A stretch of DNA of 38,713 nt from a virus, in the IMG/VR virus record IMGVR_UViG_3300034682_000439, positions 1 through 38,713 of that record; one strand, 5' to 3'. Position 1 is the stretch's first letter. The number at the start of each line of letters is the position of its first letter. The notes below the pieces were generated by a model. The model saw nothing but the letters and a program-made list of their open reading frames with translations. It was not told where the DNA came from and did not search any database. A program made the translations under genes and the position numbers. Below, piece after piece: positions 7,164-12,573 of this stretch.

Positions 7164-8119
7164 TCCACGAACTCACCTTCCGAGTTCAGCTGATACCAGG
7201 CCCCGGCCTTGATTCCGTTCTCGCCTACCTTGCTGGCACGAATGTGGATCAGCTCGCCGTCGTCGTTGCGGTAGACCAGAACGATTGCACTGGTCTCGCC
7301 AGCCATTGCACGGCCCTCGTAGCCGCAGGCCATTGCCACGGCATGCTCGCCCGTGCTGCTGGCCGCGCCTTGGTCGCCCGTGCTGCTGGCCGCGCCTCGG
7401 TAGCCCGTGCTGCTGGCCGCGCCTCGGTAGCCCGTGCTGCTGGCCGCGCCTCGGTAGCCCGTGCTGCTGGCCGCGCCTCGGTAGCCCGTGCTGCTGGCCG
7501 CGCCTTGGTAGCCCGTGCTGCTGGCCGCGCCTCGGTCGCCCGTGCTGCTGGCCGCGCCTTGGTAGCCCGTGCTGCTGGCCGCGCCTCGGTAGCCCGTGCT
7601 GCTGGCCGCGCCTTGGTCGCCCGTGCTGCTGGCCGCGCCTCGGTAGCCCGTGCTGCTGGCCGCGCCGTAGTCGCCCGTGCTGCTGGCCGCGCCGTAGTCG
7701 CCCGTGCTGCTGGCCGCGCCGTTCTTTTGATCCGAAAACCCGGGCGAGTCCGGGTCGGCAGGCTTGCAGCGAGAAACCGTGTATTCGATCGCTGCCTTGA
7801 TGAGTCCAGGCAGGCCGATCTCAGCCTTGACGGTCAGGGTCTTGCTTGCAACCTTGGTGTCATCGCTGTGGCGGCTCAGCTGGCCCGACTGCTCGACGAC
7901 AGCGAAACGATTGCCGGCAGGAGCGTAGTAGTTGAAGACATCGAGCGGGTACTCGCACGCATGGAAGCCCGAGCGGCAGGCCTTCACATCGCCCTCGTGA
8001 ACGAAGGTCTCGCCCACGGCGAACTGAAAGCCGCGGCACTGCCAGTTCTGATCGAATCCCTTGTACGAGGTGATGACCTCTTCGTTCGATCCCTGCTCGG
8101 TTTTGGTCGAAGCTTCCAT
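7145..8119 (-). CDS. DUF7666-like protein with 14 GAASSTG repeats
   Basis: A 324-residue protein. Residues about 1-115 carry a conserved phage domain of the DUF7666 type (YKGFDQNWQCRGFQFAVGE, VHEGDVKACRSGFHACEYP, then VVEQSGQLS). Residues 134-257 are fourteen units of GAASSTG separated by two variable residues (D/Y then Y/R/Q), a nine-residue period. The C-terminal 67 residues (ACGYEGRAMAG, then IVLVYRNDDGELIHIRASKV) recur in relatives with shorter arrays. The regular period suggests an elongated beta-solenoid-like rod. A GTG at 8128 gives a GTGA overlap with the upstream gene but has AGGAG only one base away; the ATG at 8119 has AGGAG at ten bases and is preferred. Role unknown; expressed early from PL. 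Confidence 0.85.
   Translation of the reverse strand: MEASTKTEQGSNEEVITSYKGFDQNWQCRGFQFAVGETFVHEGDVKACRSGFHACEYPLDVFNYYAPAGNRFAVVEQSGQLSRHSDDTKVASKTLTVKAEIGLPGLIKAAIEYTVSRCKPADPDSPGFSDQKNGAASSTGDYGAASSTGDYGAASSTGYRGAASSTGDQGAASSTGYRGAASSTGYQGAASSTGDRGAASSTGYQGAASSTGYRGAASSTGYRGAASSTGYRGAASSTGYRGAASSTGDQGAASSTGEHAVAMACGYEGRAMAGETSAIVLVYRNDDGELIHIRASKVGENGIKAGAWYQLNSEGEFVECSATT
7350..7720 (-). repeat. 27-bp tandem repeat, 14 copies, inside the DUF7666-like gene
   Basis: Fourteen copies of a 20-bp core (plus strand cccgtgctgctggccgcgcc) occur at exactly 27-bp spacing over 371 bp. The seven bases between cores vary in a few positions only. Because 27 is a multiple of three, copy number changes keep the frame. 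The near-perfect identity of the cores suggests recent expansion or ongoing homogenisation by slippage or recombination. Confidence 0.97.
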
Positions 8120-8124
8120 GTGCT

Positions 8125-8337
8125 TCACTCTCCTGTTAGTTGTTTGATTCGCTTGATCGCCTGCCTGTGAATCTCAGCTTCGTTCGGCTCAAACGGAAAG
8201 CTGTCAAACTCCGCTTCCCACTCAGCCCTCATTTCAGCCTCGATCTCGTCGCACGTTCTCCAGTACAGCTCTTGCGCCTGGTCCTCGGCTCGAAGCCGGC
8301 GCATGACGCGATGGTCTTCGTAGTCCCGGATGGACAT
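8125..8337 (-). CDS. Hypothetical charged protein, 70 aa
   Basis: A 70-residue, strongly charged helical protein starting MSIRDYEDHRVMRRLRAEDQ and containing an alternating Glu/Ala/Trp helix. AGGAG lies six bases before the ATG at 8337. The stop overlaps the GTG at 8128 and lies just before the likely start of the repeat-protein gene. No known domain is visible. Confidence 0.7.
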   Translation of the reverse strand: MSIRDYEDHRVMRRLRAEDQAQELYWRTCDEIEAEMRAEWEAEFDSFPFEPNEAEIHRQAIKRIKQLTGE

Positions 8338-8380
8338 TTGCTGCTCCTGGGCGGCCGTGCTGGCCGCTATTCATTACTTC

Positions 8381-8689
8381 TCATGCGACGAGTAGGGCTA
8401 GGCCCAAGCTCAGCGCATAGCTGACAGCTACAACGCCCATTTTTGTTGCGTCTTGCTCCAGCGTAGTTTTCTGATCGCTCGGCTTGTGAACCAAGAAGCA
8501 CCAGATCACCAGGCGAAGGCCAAACGCAGCTGCAAACGTGAGCTCGGGGAGGCCAAAAGCCTGAGGGATGAACAGATTCCAAATACGCATCGTCACGTAT
8601 GCGGTAAAGAAGCTCATGCCGATGCTTGCAGCGAAGAGAGCGAGCACTCCGAGCGGGCTGTTCTTGGTTTCCATGCGATCCTTGGTCAT
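8381..8689 (-). CDS. Multi-pass membrane protein, first gene of the PL operon
   Basis: A protein of up to 102 residues with about three hydrophobic segments: residues 13-35 (LGVLALFAASIGMSFFTAYV), 46-66 (LTFAAAFGLRLVIWCFLV) and 84-101 (MGVVAVSYALSLGLALLV). It is the first gene after PL, the position of N in lambda, but it does not resemble N or any antiterminator. Two starts compete: ATG at 8689 behind GAGG, and ATG at 8674 behind AAGGA with four-base spacing; the longer is shown. Function unknown; a role at the host membrane early in infection is inference. Confidence 0.72.
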   Translation of the reverse strand: MTKDRMETKNSPLGVLALFAASIGMSFFTAYVTMRIWNLFIPQAFGLPELTFAAAFGLRLVIWCFLVHKPSDQKTTLEQDATKMGVVAVSYALSLGLALLVA

Positions 8690-8737
8690 CTTGTTGGCCT
8701 CGGGCTGCTCCTGCTGGAGTGGTGAGGCGTTGAATCT

Positions 8738-8766
8738 AGTATAGGCCAGCTATACTTCAATGTAAA
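8738..8766 (-). promoter_or_regulatory. PL-type leftward early promoter
   Basis: On the minus strand TTTACA (8766-8761) and TATACT (8743-8738) are separated by exactly 17 bases, a good sigma-70 promoter. It points into the left early operon, whose first gene starts about 50 bases downstream. Both boxes are covered by repressor-type operators, so it should be silenced in the lysogen. Confidence 0.85.
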
Positions 8767-8778
8767 GAGAAACTATAC
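8739..8778. promoter_or_regulatory. Left operator cluster (two 17-bp sites)
   Basis: Two inverted-repeat sites of the form GTATAG-N5-CTATAC: 8739-8755 is perfect, and 8762-8778 has GTAAAG in the left half (one mismatch). Start-to-start spacing is 23 bp, about two helical turns. The first covers the -10 box and the second the -35 box of PL. An additional half-site GTATAG (8780-8785) makes a perfect 13-bp palindrome with the end of the second site. The same site type occurs three times beside cI, which identifies these as the probable CI/Cro operators. Confidence 0.85.
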
Positions 8779-8788
8779 GGTATAGACG

Positions 8789-8815
8789 AAAAAATAGCCC
8801 CGACGATGCGGGGCT
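8789..8815 (-). terminator. Intrinsic terminator of the cI operon
   Basis: On the minus strand a 7-bp GC-rich stem (AGCCCCG / CGGGGCT, six-base loop) is followed by A and then six T residues. It lies 18 bases past the BRCT gene and just before PL, so it ends the lysogenic transcript and insulates the PL operon from it. Confidence 0.88.
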
Positions 8816-8833
8816 GCCTCGGCTGCAGGGCCG

Positions 8834-9457
8834 TTAGAGGTGTGAGTACCAGTGTTCTTCGCTGACGATAGCTATGCCGCAGCCAGTCCCGATGTATTCG
8901 AGCGCTTTCTCGATCTTCCGGCCATGAGTCGAGTGTGCCCAGTTTTCATTGCCGATGTCGCCGATCACTAGATAGTCGAGCTTCTTCGTAATGCTGCCGG
9001 CGCTCTTGCCGCCGCGGCTCTCAACCTGGCCGTGGCACCAGTCGCGAGTTCCCGCATGGAATGCGCCGGTAAAGCAGAATGATCGGCCATCGAAGGCGAT
9101 CGGCCGCGCTGGTTCGGTTAGTGGGAGCTTGGATGTGTTGCTGGCGAAGCCTTGCTGGGGCGCCGTATTGCCGCCTACGGTCTTCATCAGGAGTTCCAGC
9201 ATCTCGCCTTCCTCCTGGAGATTCATGAAGCCCTTGGCCGCCACCTCGGCAAGCCGAGGGTAAAGCGCCTTTGCCGGCCAGAGGTTCGCGGCCTGGCGGT
9301 TCGCCTCCATCCAGCGAAGCAGGAACTCAACCTCTCCATGCGTGACCATGCCGTCGGCCATCACGCCCTTCACAATCCCGATCAGCTCGTCGATCTGGCG
9401 GTCTGCGATCGCACCGTTCCTGTAGACGCTGATGAGTGGGTTTTCTGACGATCCCAT
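8834..9457 (-). CDS. BRCT-domain protein with TerB-like N-terminus (rex-position cargo)
   Basis: A 207-residue protein. Residues 122-205 form a BRCT domain like that of bacterial DNA ligase: a GRSFCFTGAF strand, GTRDWCHGQVESRGGKSAGS, then KKLDYLVIGD, and the final VSEEHW. BRCT domains bind DNA ends, nicks or phosphoproteins. Residues 10-95 are helical with ADGMVTHGEVEFLLRW, resembling TerB-like acidic helical domains (tentative). A Gln/Asn/Ser linker joins the two. An AGGGAG site precedes the ATG at 9457. It is the last gene of the cI transcript and is followed by a terminator, so it should be expressed in lysogens. A role in superinfection exclusion or another lysogen trait is inferred from position only. 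Confidence 0.82.
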   Translation of the reverse strand: MGSSENPLISVYRNGAIADRQIDELIGIVKGVMADGMVTHGEVEFLLRWMEANRQAANLWPAKALYPRLAEVAAKGFMNLQEEGEMLELLMKTVGGNTAPQQGFASNTSKLPLTEPARPIAFDGRSFCFTGAFHAGTRDWCHGQVESRGGKSAGSITKKLDYLVIGDIGNENWAHSTHGRKIEKALEYIGTGCGIAIVSEEHWYSHL

Positions 9458-9530
9458 TTGTCTCTCCCTGTTATCGGCCTATTGCCGAGTAAACAAGTAT
9501 ATTGAGAGGTCAGCAGGGAAGCATCACAGA

Positions 9531-9896
9531 TTATTGCATCGTGTTGATTAGTTCGGACTGGCAGTGCTTGCACTTGACCGCTTCACGCCGCACTGGCTCG
9601 GCGCAGTAGGGGCACTTCTTGTAAGCGCCGTGCTCTCCATTAGCCGCGGCGAGCTCCTTCGCTCCTGGGTTGAAAATCGCCAGGAGGAATGCCAAGGCAA
9701 GACAGCCGTAGGCGACGACTGCCATCCCAACCGCGATATCGGCCGATCCTGCCAAAGCCCAGAAGGCGACAAGCAGCAGAGCTGCCGTGCCGCCTACTAT
9801 TTTGAGGAAGAAAGGCCCACCCCGCCGGCCTCGCTTTTCCGCTATCAGAGAACAGATACCAGCGAGGAACAGGTAGGCGATTGTTAGGATGACCAT
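9531..9896 (-). CDS. Membrane protein with C-terminal zinc ribbon (rex-position cargo)
   Basis: A 121-residue protein with three hydrophobic segments (about residues 2-18, 30-49 and 54-75) followed by a cytosolic-type zinc ribbon: CPYCAEP at residues 95-101 and CKHCQSE at 109-115 (four cysteines in CxxC pairs). Such four-cysteine ribbons commonly bind zinc and nucleic acid or protein. It lies 17 bases downstream of cI on the same strand and upstream of the BRCT gene, with no terminator visible between them, so the three probably form one lysogenic operon. The zinc-ribbon gene could sense or anchor an intracellular partner at the membrane (inference). A membrane protein plus a DNA-binding-type protein behind cI recalls lambda RexB and RexA in layout, not in sequence. 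Confidence 0.8.
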   Translation of the reverse strand: MVILTIAYLFLAGICSLIAEKRGRRGGPFFLKIVGGTAALLLVAFWALAGSADIAVGMAVVAYGCLALAFLLAIFNPGAKELAAANGEHGAYKKCPYCAEPVRREAVKCKHCQSELINTMQ

Positions 9897-9913
9897 CGGC
9901 AGCTCCGGGTAAC

Positions 9914-10648
9914 TTAGACGCGCATGCTCTCTTTACGGATAACCTTGCCAACGATGATGCACTCGTTGCCGCGACAGATCTTACGATGGTACTTCCGCTG
10001 GTCCGGGTTGTCGGACGTTAGCCACCATTCGCCAGCATCGCGGGATAGACGCTTAATCACTGCCTCGCCCTCGTAATTCACCGCGTAGACCTGACCGTCA
10101 ACTGGTCGGGTGTCGCCGGTATCAACGATCACGATGTCGTCCTCGTACAACGCCGGCTCCATGCTTTCCCCCTTCACACGGACCGCATAAAGCTGCGAGA
10201 CGTTGAGGTTGTACCGTTGCACGATCTCCACAGGGAGCCGCACGGTCTTGCCATCTACGATGTCTGGTTCAGTGCGGAATCCATGGATGCCGGCCGAGAG
10301 ACGAAGCTTCACCTTCTGCACTTGAACAAACTCCTCGCTATCCGTGTCTGCCACGGCCACCCGAGACGCCCCAGGGAGTAGGGAGATCGGGTCAACACCT
10401 TCATTGGCGCCGGTCATGGCGGCAAGAATTCCAGGAGGCAATTGCCTCCCAGTGATCTTAGCGATAGCGATGAGTTGCCGCAAGCTCGGGCTGTGTTTAC
10501 CTGTCTCCCAGTGGGAAATGTTGGCCTTAGTGTGGCCGCGTTCCGTCCCCAGCTCCAGCGCGAGCTTGGCTCCAAGGGCTGCGCCCGACAGGCCCGCTAC
10601 AACGCGGGCTTCACGTACCCAGTTAGCAATCATTGTCTGGTTGTCCAT
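9914..10648 (-). CDS. cI: CI-type repressor with S24 self-cleavage domain
   Basis: A 244-residue lysogeny repressor. The N-terminal XRE-type helix-turn-helix (residues about 8-65) includes SGAALGAKLALELG and KANISHWETGKHSPS. The C-terminal half is an S24/LexA-like peptidase: an Ala119-Gly120 candidate cleavage site in LSAGIHGF, the serine nucleophile in GESMEPAL (Ser162) and the catalytic lysine in EAVIKRL (Lys199). By family knowledge it would dimerise on operators and be inactivated by RecA-stimulated self-cleavage during SOS. There is no Shine-Dalgarno sequence before the ATG at 10648, and a promoter-like box ends only eight bases upstream, so the mRNA may be leaderless as in lambda. It is divergent from the Cro-like gene across the three-operator region. 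Confidence 0.95.
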   Translation of the reverse strand: MDNQTMIANWVREARVVAGLSGAALGAKLALELGTERGHTKANISHWETGKHSPSLRQLIAIAKITGRQLPPGILAAMTGANEGVDPISLLPGASRVAVADTDSEEFVQVQKVKLRLSAGIHGFRTEPDIVDGKTVRLPVEIVQRYNLNVSQLYAVRVKGESMEPALYEDDIVIVDTGDTRPVDGQVYAVNYEGEAVIKRLSRDAGEWWLTSDNPDQRKYHRKICRGNECIIVGKVIRKESMRV

Positions 10649-10656
10649 CAGTGGAT

Positions 10657-10679
10657 GGTATAGGAAATCTAAACAAATA
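10657..10679 (-). promoter_or_regulatory. Possible PRM-type promoter for cI
   Basis: On the minus strand TATACC ends eight bases before the cI ATG, and TAGATT, identical to the lambda PRM -10 as I recall it, lies a little upstream. No good -35 box is visible, as expected for an activator-dependent maintenance promoter. The TATACC box overlaps the operator nearest cI. The exact promoter box cannot be decided from sequence. Confidence 0.4.
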
Positions 10680-10721
10680 AGGTATAGAACTCCTTGACCA
10701 CGGTGTATAGCCGAACTATAC
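10658..10721. promoter_or_regulatory. Right operator cluster (three 17-bp sites)
   Basis: Three sites share the GTATAG-N5-CTATAC plan: 10658-10674 (right half CTAAAC), 10682-10698 (right half CTTGAC) and 10705-10721 (perfect). Start-to-start spacing is 24 and 23 bp, matching the lambda OR3-OR2-OR1 layout. The middle site overlaps the -35 and the perfect site overlaps the -10 of PR, while the first lies against the cI start. This predicts cooperative CI binding at the two PR-proximal sites and autoregulation or Cro action at the cI-proximal site. Confidence 0.88.
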
Positions 10722-10722
10722 T
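10694..10722 (+). promoter_or_regulatory. PR-type rightward early promoter
   Basis: TTGACC (10694-10699) and TATACT (10717-10722) are separated by exactly 17 bases, a near-consensus sigma-70 promoter. It drives the Cro-like gene starting 30 bases downstream and probably the replication genes behind it. Operator sites overlap both boxes. Confidence 0.9.
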
Positions 10723-10752
10723 GTCCTTACTTAACCTCAACTTCTAACGCAC

Positions 10753-11028
10753 ATGACTCCTGAAGAAGCCCTAGACAAAGCCGGCCTCATCGTTGGCTCC
10801 CTTCAACTTCTCGGCGAAAAACTGGGGGTGACCAAGGGAGCAGTTGGGCAGTGGAAGCTGCCAGGCCGCCGGATTCCCGCCGAGCACTGCCCAGCTATCG
10901 AGCGGCTCACTAACGGTCAGGTGCGATGCGAAGAGCTCCGCCCGGACATCGACTGGCAGACCGTCCGGCTTGGCGGCGCAAGCCGCCCCGGCGGTCGCCG
11001 ATCGACGGATAAGGGTAGCGGCAGGTAA
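10753..11028 (+). CDS. Cro-like / YdaS-family DNA-binding protein
   Basis: A 91-residue helix-turn-helix protein of the YdaS/Cro-like type: LQLLGEKLGVTKGAVGQWK (about residues 18-36) is the helix-turn-helix, followed by RRIPAEHCPAIERLTNG, a motif typical of YdaS relatives that act as Cro in phages. It is the first gene from PR, divergent from cI, and is expected to bind the same operators and shut off cI. No Shine-Dalgarno sequence is obvious before the ATG. The C-terminal 25 residues are basic and disordered. In some hosts this family is annotated as an antitoxin; the position here favours Cro. Confidence 0.85.
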   Translation: MTPEEALDKAGLIVGSLQLLGEKLGVTKGAVGQWKLPGRRIPAEHCPAIERLTNGQVRCEELRPDIDWQTVRLGGASRPGGRRSTDKGSGR

Positions 11029-11100
11029 CGAGTTCTTTTCCATGCCTGCATTCTCGTATAGCCAATCTTTCCACGCCTCATCTGATTTTTAGGTTAGCAC

Positions 11101-11541
11101 ATGAACTACAAAGACGCCTTCTACAAAACGGTCCACGACTTCCCGGGCGGCTGCGAGGCGCTGGCGGTGCGAATGGGCTATACGGCCGGCCTGCTGCGCA
11201 ATAAGGCCAATCCGAACTCGACGACCAACGTCATGACCATGGACGACGCTTCGCGCGCCATGGACATCACGGGCGATTACTCCGTCCTCCACGCCCTGGC
11301 CCGCGAACACGGCTTCGTCTGCACCAAGCTGGACCAGCCGGTCGCCTCCGATGTGGCCCTGCTGGACACGGTCACCAACATCTGGGCAAAGCTCGGCGAG
11401 CTGGGCCGCCAAGTCCACGAGGCTGTCGCTGACGGTCGTATCGACCGCACTGAAGCCAATTCTATCGAGAGCGCCGCCTTCACCGCTGTGCGCCCGATCA
11501 TGGAGCTGCTCGCTCGCGTCAATGGGATGGCACAGAAATGA
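11101..11541 (+). CDS. CII-like phage regulator, CP76 family
   Basis: A 146-residue protein matching the phage regulatory protein CII (CP76) pattern: YKTVHDFPGGCEALAVRMG, LLRNKANPNSTTNVMTMDDA and an LHALAREHGFVC segment, together a helix-turn-helix-like fold. The C-terminal half is helical (VADGRIDRTEANSIESAA) and may oligomerise. Family members are thought to influence the lysis-lysogeny choice. It follows the Cro-like gene by 72 bases and its stop overlaps the next start as ATGA. Confidence 0.83.
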   Translation: MNYKDAFYKTVHDFPGGCEALAVRMGYTAGLLRNKANPNSTTNVMTMDDASRAMDITGDYSVLHALAREHGFVCTKLDQPVASDVALLDTVTNIWAKLGELGRQVHEAVADGRIDRTEANSIESAAFTAVRPIMELLARVNGMAQK

Positions 11542-11993
11542 ACCGCTACTCCCCCATGCGCGACAAGTACGTTGCCAACATCCGCTCCAAGATCCTGGCC
11601 TGCATGAAGCGCGGCACGAGCCTGGTCAAGGAAATGGCCGCTCACACCGGCCTGTCTGCCAGCCTGATCACCAGCCACCTGATGTCCCTGGAGCAGGCCG
11701 GCCAAGTCCACCGCGAGCACGGCAAGAAAACCGGCCTGGGCTACTACTGCATCGCCTGGAAGATCGGTCCCTCCACAGGCCCGCTGCCCCCGAGGAAGAA
11801 AGACCACGGCCGTAGCTGCGACAAGCCGAACATCGTCGTCCTCAAGGACTACCCCACGGTCGGCAAGCGCGATCCCCTGGTCGCAGCTCTGTTCGGCGCC
11901 CCTAAGCAGTCCGCTCCTGTCTGCACCGCCTGCAAGGTAGAGCAGGGCAAGGGCCATCTGAGCGGCTGCGTTGTTGCGTTGGTGGCGGCGTGA
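11538..11993 (+). CDS. Winged-helix DNA-binding protein
   Basis: A 151-residue protein whose residues about 14-75 form a winged helix: SKILACMKRGTSLVKEMAAH, GLSASLITSHLMSLEQAG, then QVHREHGKKTGLGYYCIAWK as the wing. The C-terminal part is proline-rich and ends with CTACKVEQGKGHLSGC, a possible small metal site. It is coupled to the CII-like gene (ATGA). It probably regulates the replication genes or host DNA metabolism; the target cannot be read from the sequence. Confidence 0.72.
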   Translation: MNRYSPMRDKYVANIRSKILACMKRGTSLVKEMAAHTGLSASLITSHLMSLEQAGQVHREHGKKTGLGYYCIAWKIGPSTGPLPPRKKDHGRSCDKPNIVVLKDYPTVGKRDPLVAALFGAPKQSAPVCTACKVEQGKGHLSGCVVALVAA

Positions 11994-12018
11994 AAAATCA
12001 TCAAAAGGAGGCCGTGTG

Positions 12019-12573
12019 ATGGCCGGAGTACGAAAAGCAATCAGCAAGAAGACGCGCTTCGAGGTATTCAAGCGTGACGGGTTCGCCTGCCAGTATTGCG
12101 GAGCGCACCCGCCCGCAGTGATTCTCCACGTCGATCACATCGTCCCGGTCGCCTTGGGCGGTGCGAACCACATGGACAACTACATCACCGCTTGCGCTCC
12201 CTGCAACCTGGGCAAGTCCGCCACTTCGCTTGCCGAGGTGCCGCAGTCGCTCAAGGATAAGGCGGCGGAAGTGGCGGAGCGTGAACTTCAACTCGCCGGC
12301 TACCAGCGCGTGATGGACGATAAGCGTCACCGCCTGGAAGCTGAAGCCGGGAAGGTGGTCGAGATTTACGAGAAGTTCAACGAGGGCTATACGCTCTCCG
12401 CGACTGCTTTGGTCAGTGTTCGCAAGTTCATTGAGGCCATCGGCGTTCACGCTGTCTGTGACGCCATGGAGCAGGCCCATTCGCGAGCAACCATTCGGAA
12501 GGGCCAGGAGTTCAAATACTTCTGCGGCATCTGCTGGAACATCATCAAAGGGACCGGCAATGGCTCGCGCTAG
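12019..12573 (+). CDS. HNH endonuclease
   Basis: A 184-residue protein. Residues 10-70 form an HNH nuclease domain: FKRDGFACQYCGAHPP (Cys24, Cys27), VDHIVPVALGGAN (Asp39-His40) and ITACAPCNLGK (Cys59, Cys62). The remainder is helical, ending with FKYFCGICWNIIKG. The start at 12019 has AAGGAGG seven bases upstream; an in-frame start at 11971 lies within the previous gene and lacks a site. The gene overlaps the O-like gene by 14 bases. It may be a phage processing nuclease or a former homing enzyme integrated in the operon. Confidence 0.88.
   Translation: MAGVRKAISKKTRFEVFKRDGFACQYCGAHPPAVILHVDHIVPVALGGANHMDNYITACAPCNLGKSATSLAEVPQSLKDKAAEVAERELQLAGYQRVMDDKRHRLEAEAGKVVEIYEKFNEGYTLSATALVSVRKFIEAIGVHAVCDAMEQAHSRATIRKGQEFKYFCGICWNIIKGTGNGSR

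Noticed and set aside
7350-7720. Tandem 27-bp repeats as a CRISPR array.
   Set aside because: The intervals between cores are only 7 bp and nearly identical; the repeat is coding and in frame. No cas genes are present.
6710-8170. Long plus-strand open frame of 486 codons with a repetitive Arg/Ala/Gly product.
   Set aside because: It is antisense to the repeat-protein gene; the 27-bp unit has no stop in several frames, so the opening is a by-product. It has no ribosome site and crosses the real gene boundaries.
8780-8796. A third left operator site.
   Set aside because: Only the GTATAG half matches; the other half has one base in six and the spacing is 18 rather than 23 bp.
9458-9530. A separate promoter for the BRCT gene.
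   Set aside because: Some TATACT-like sequence is present on the minus strand but no -35 box at usable spacing; read-through from cI is simpler.
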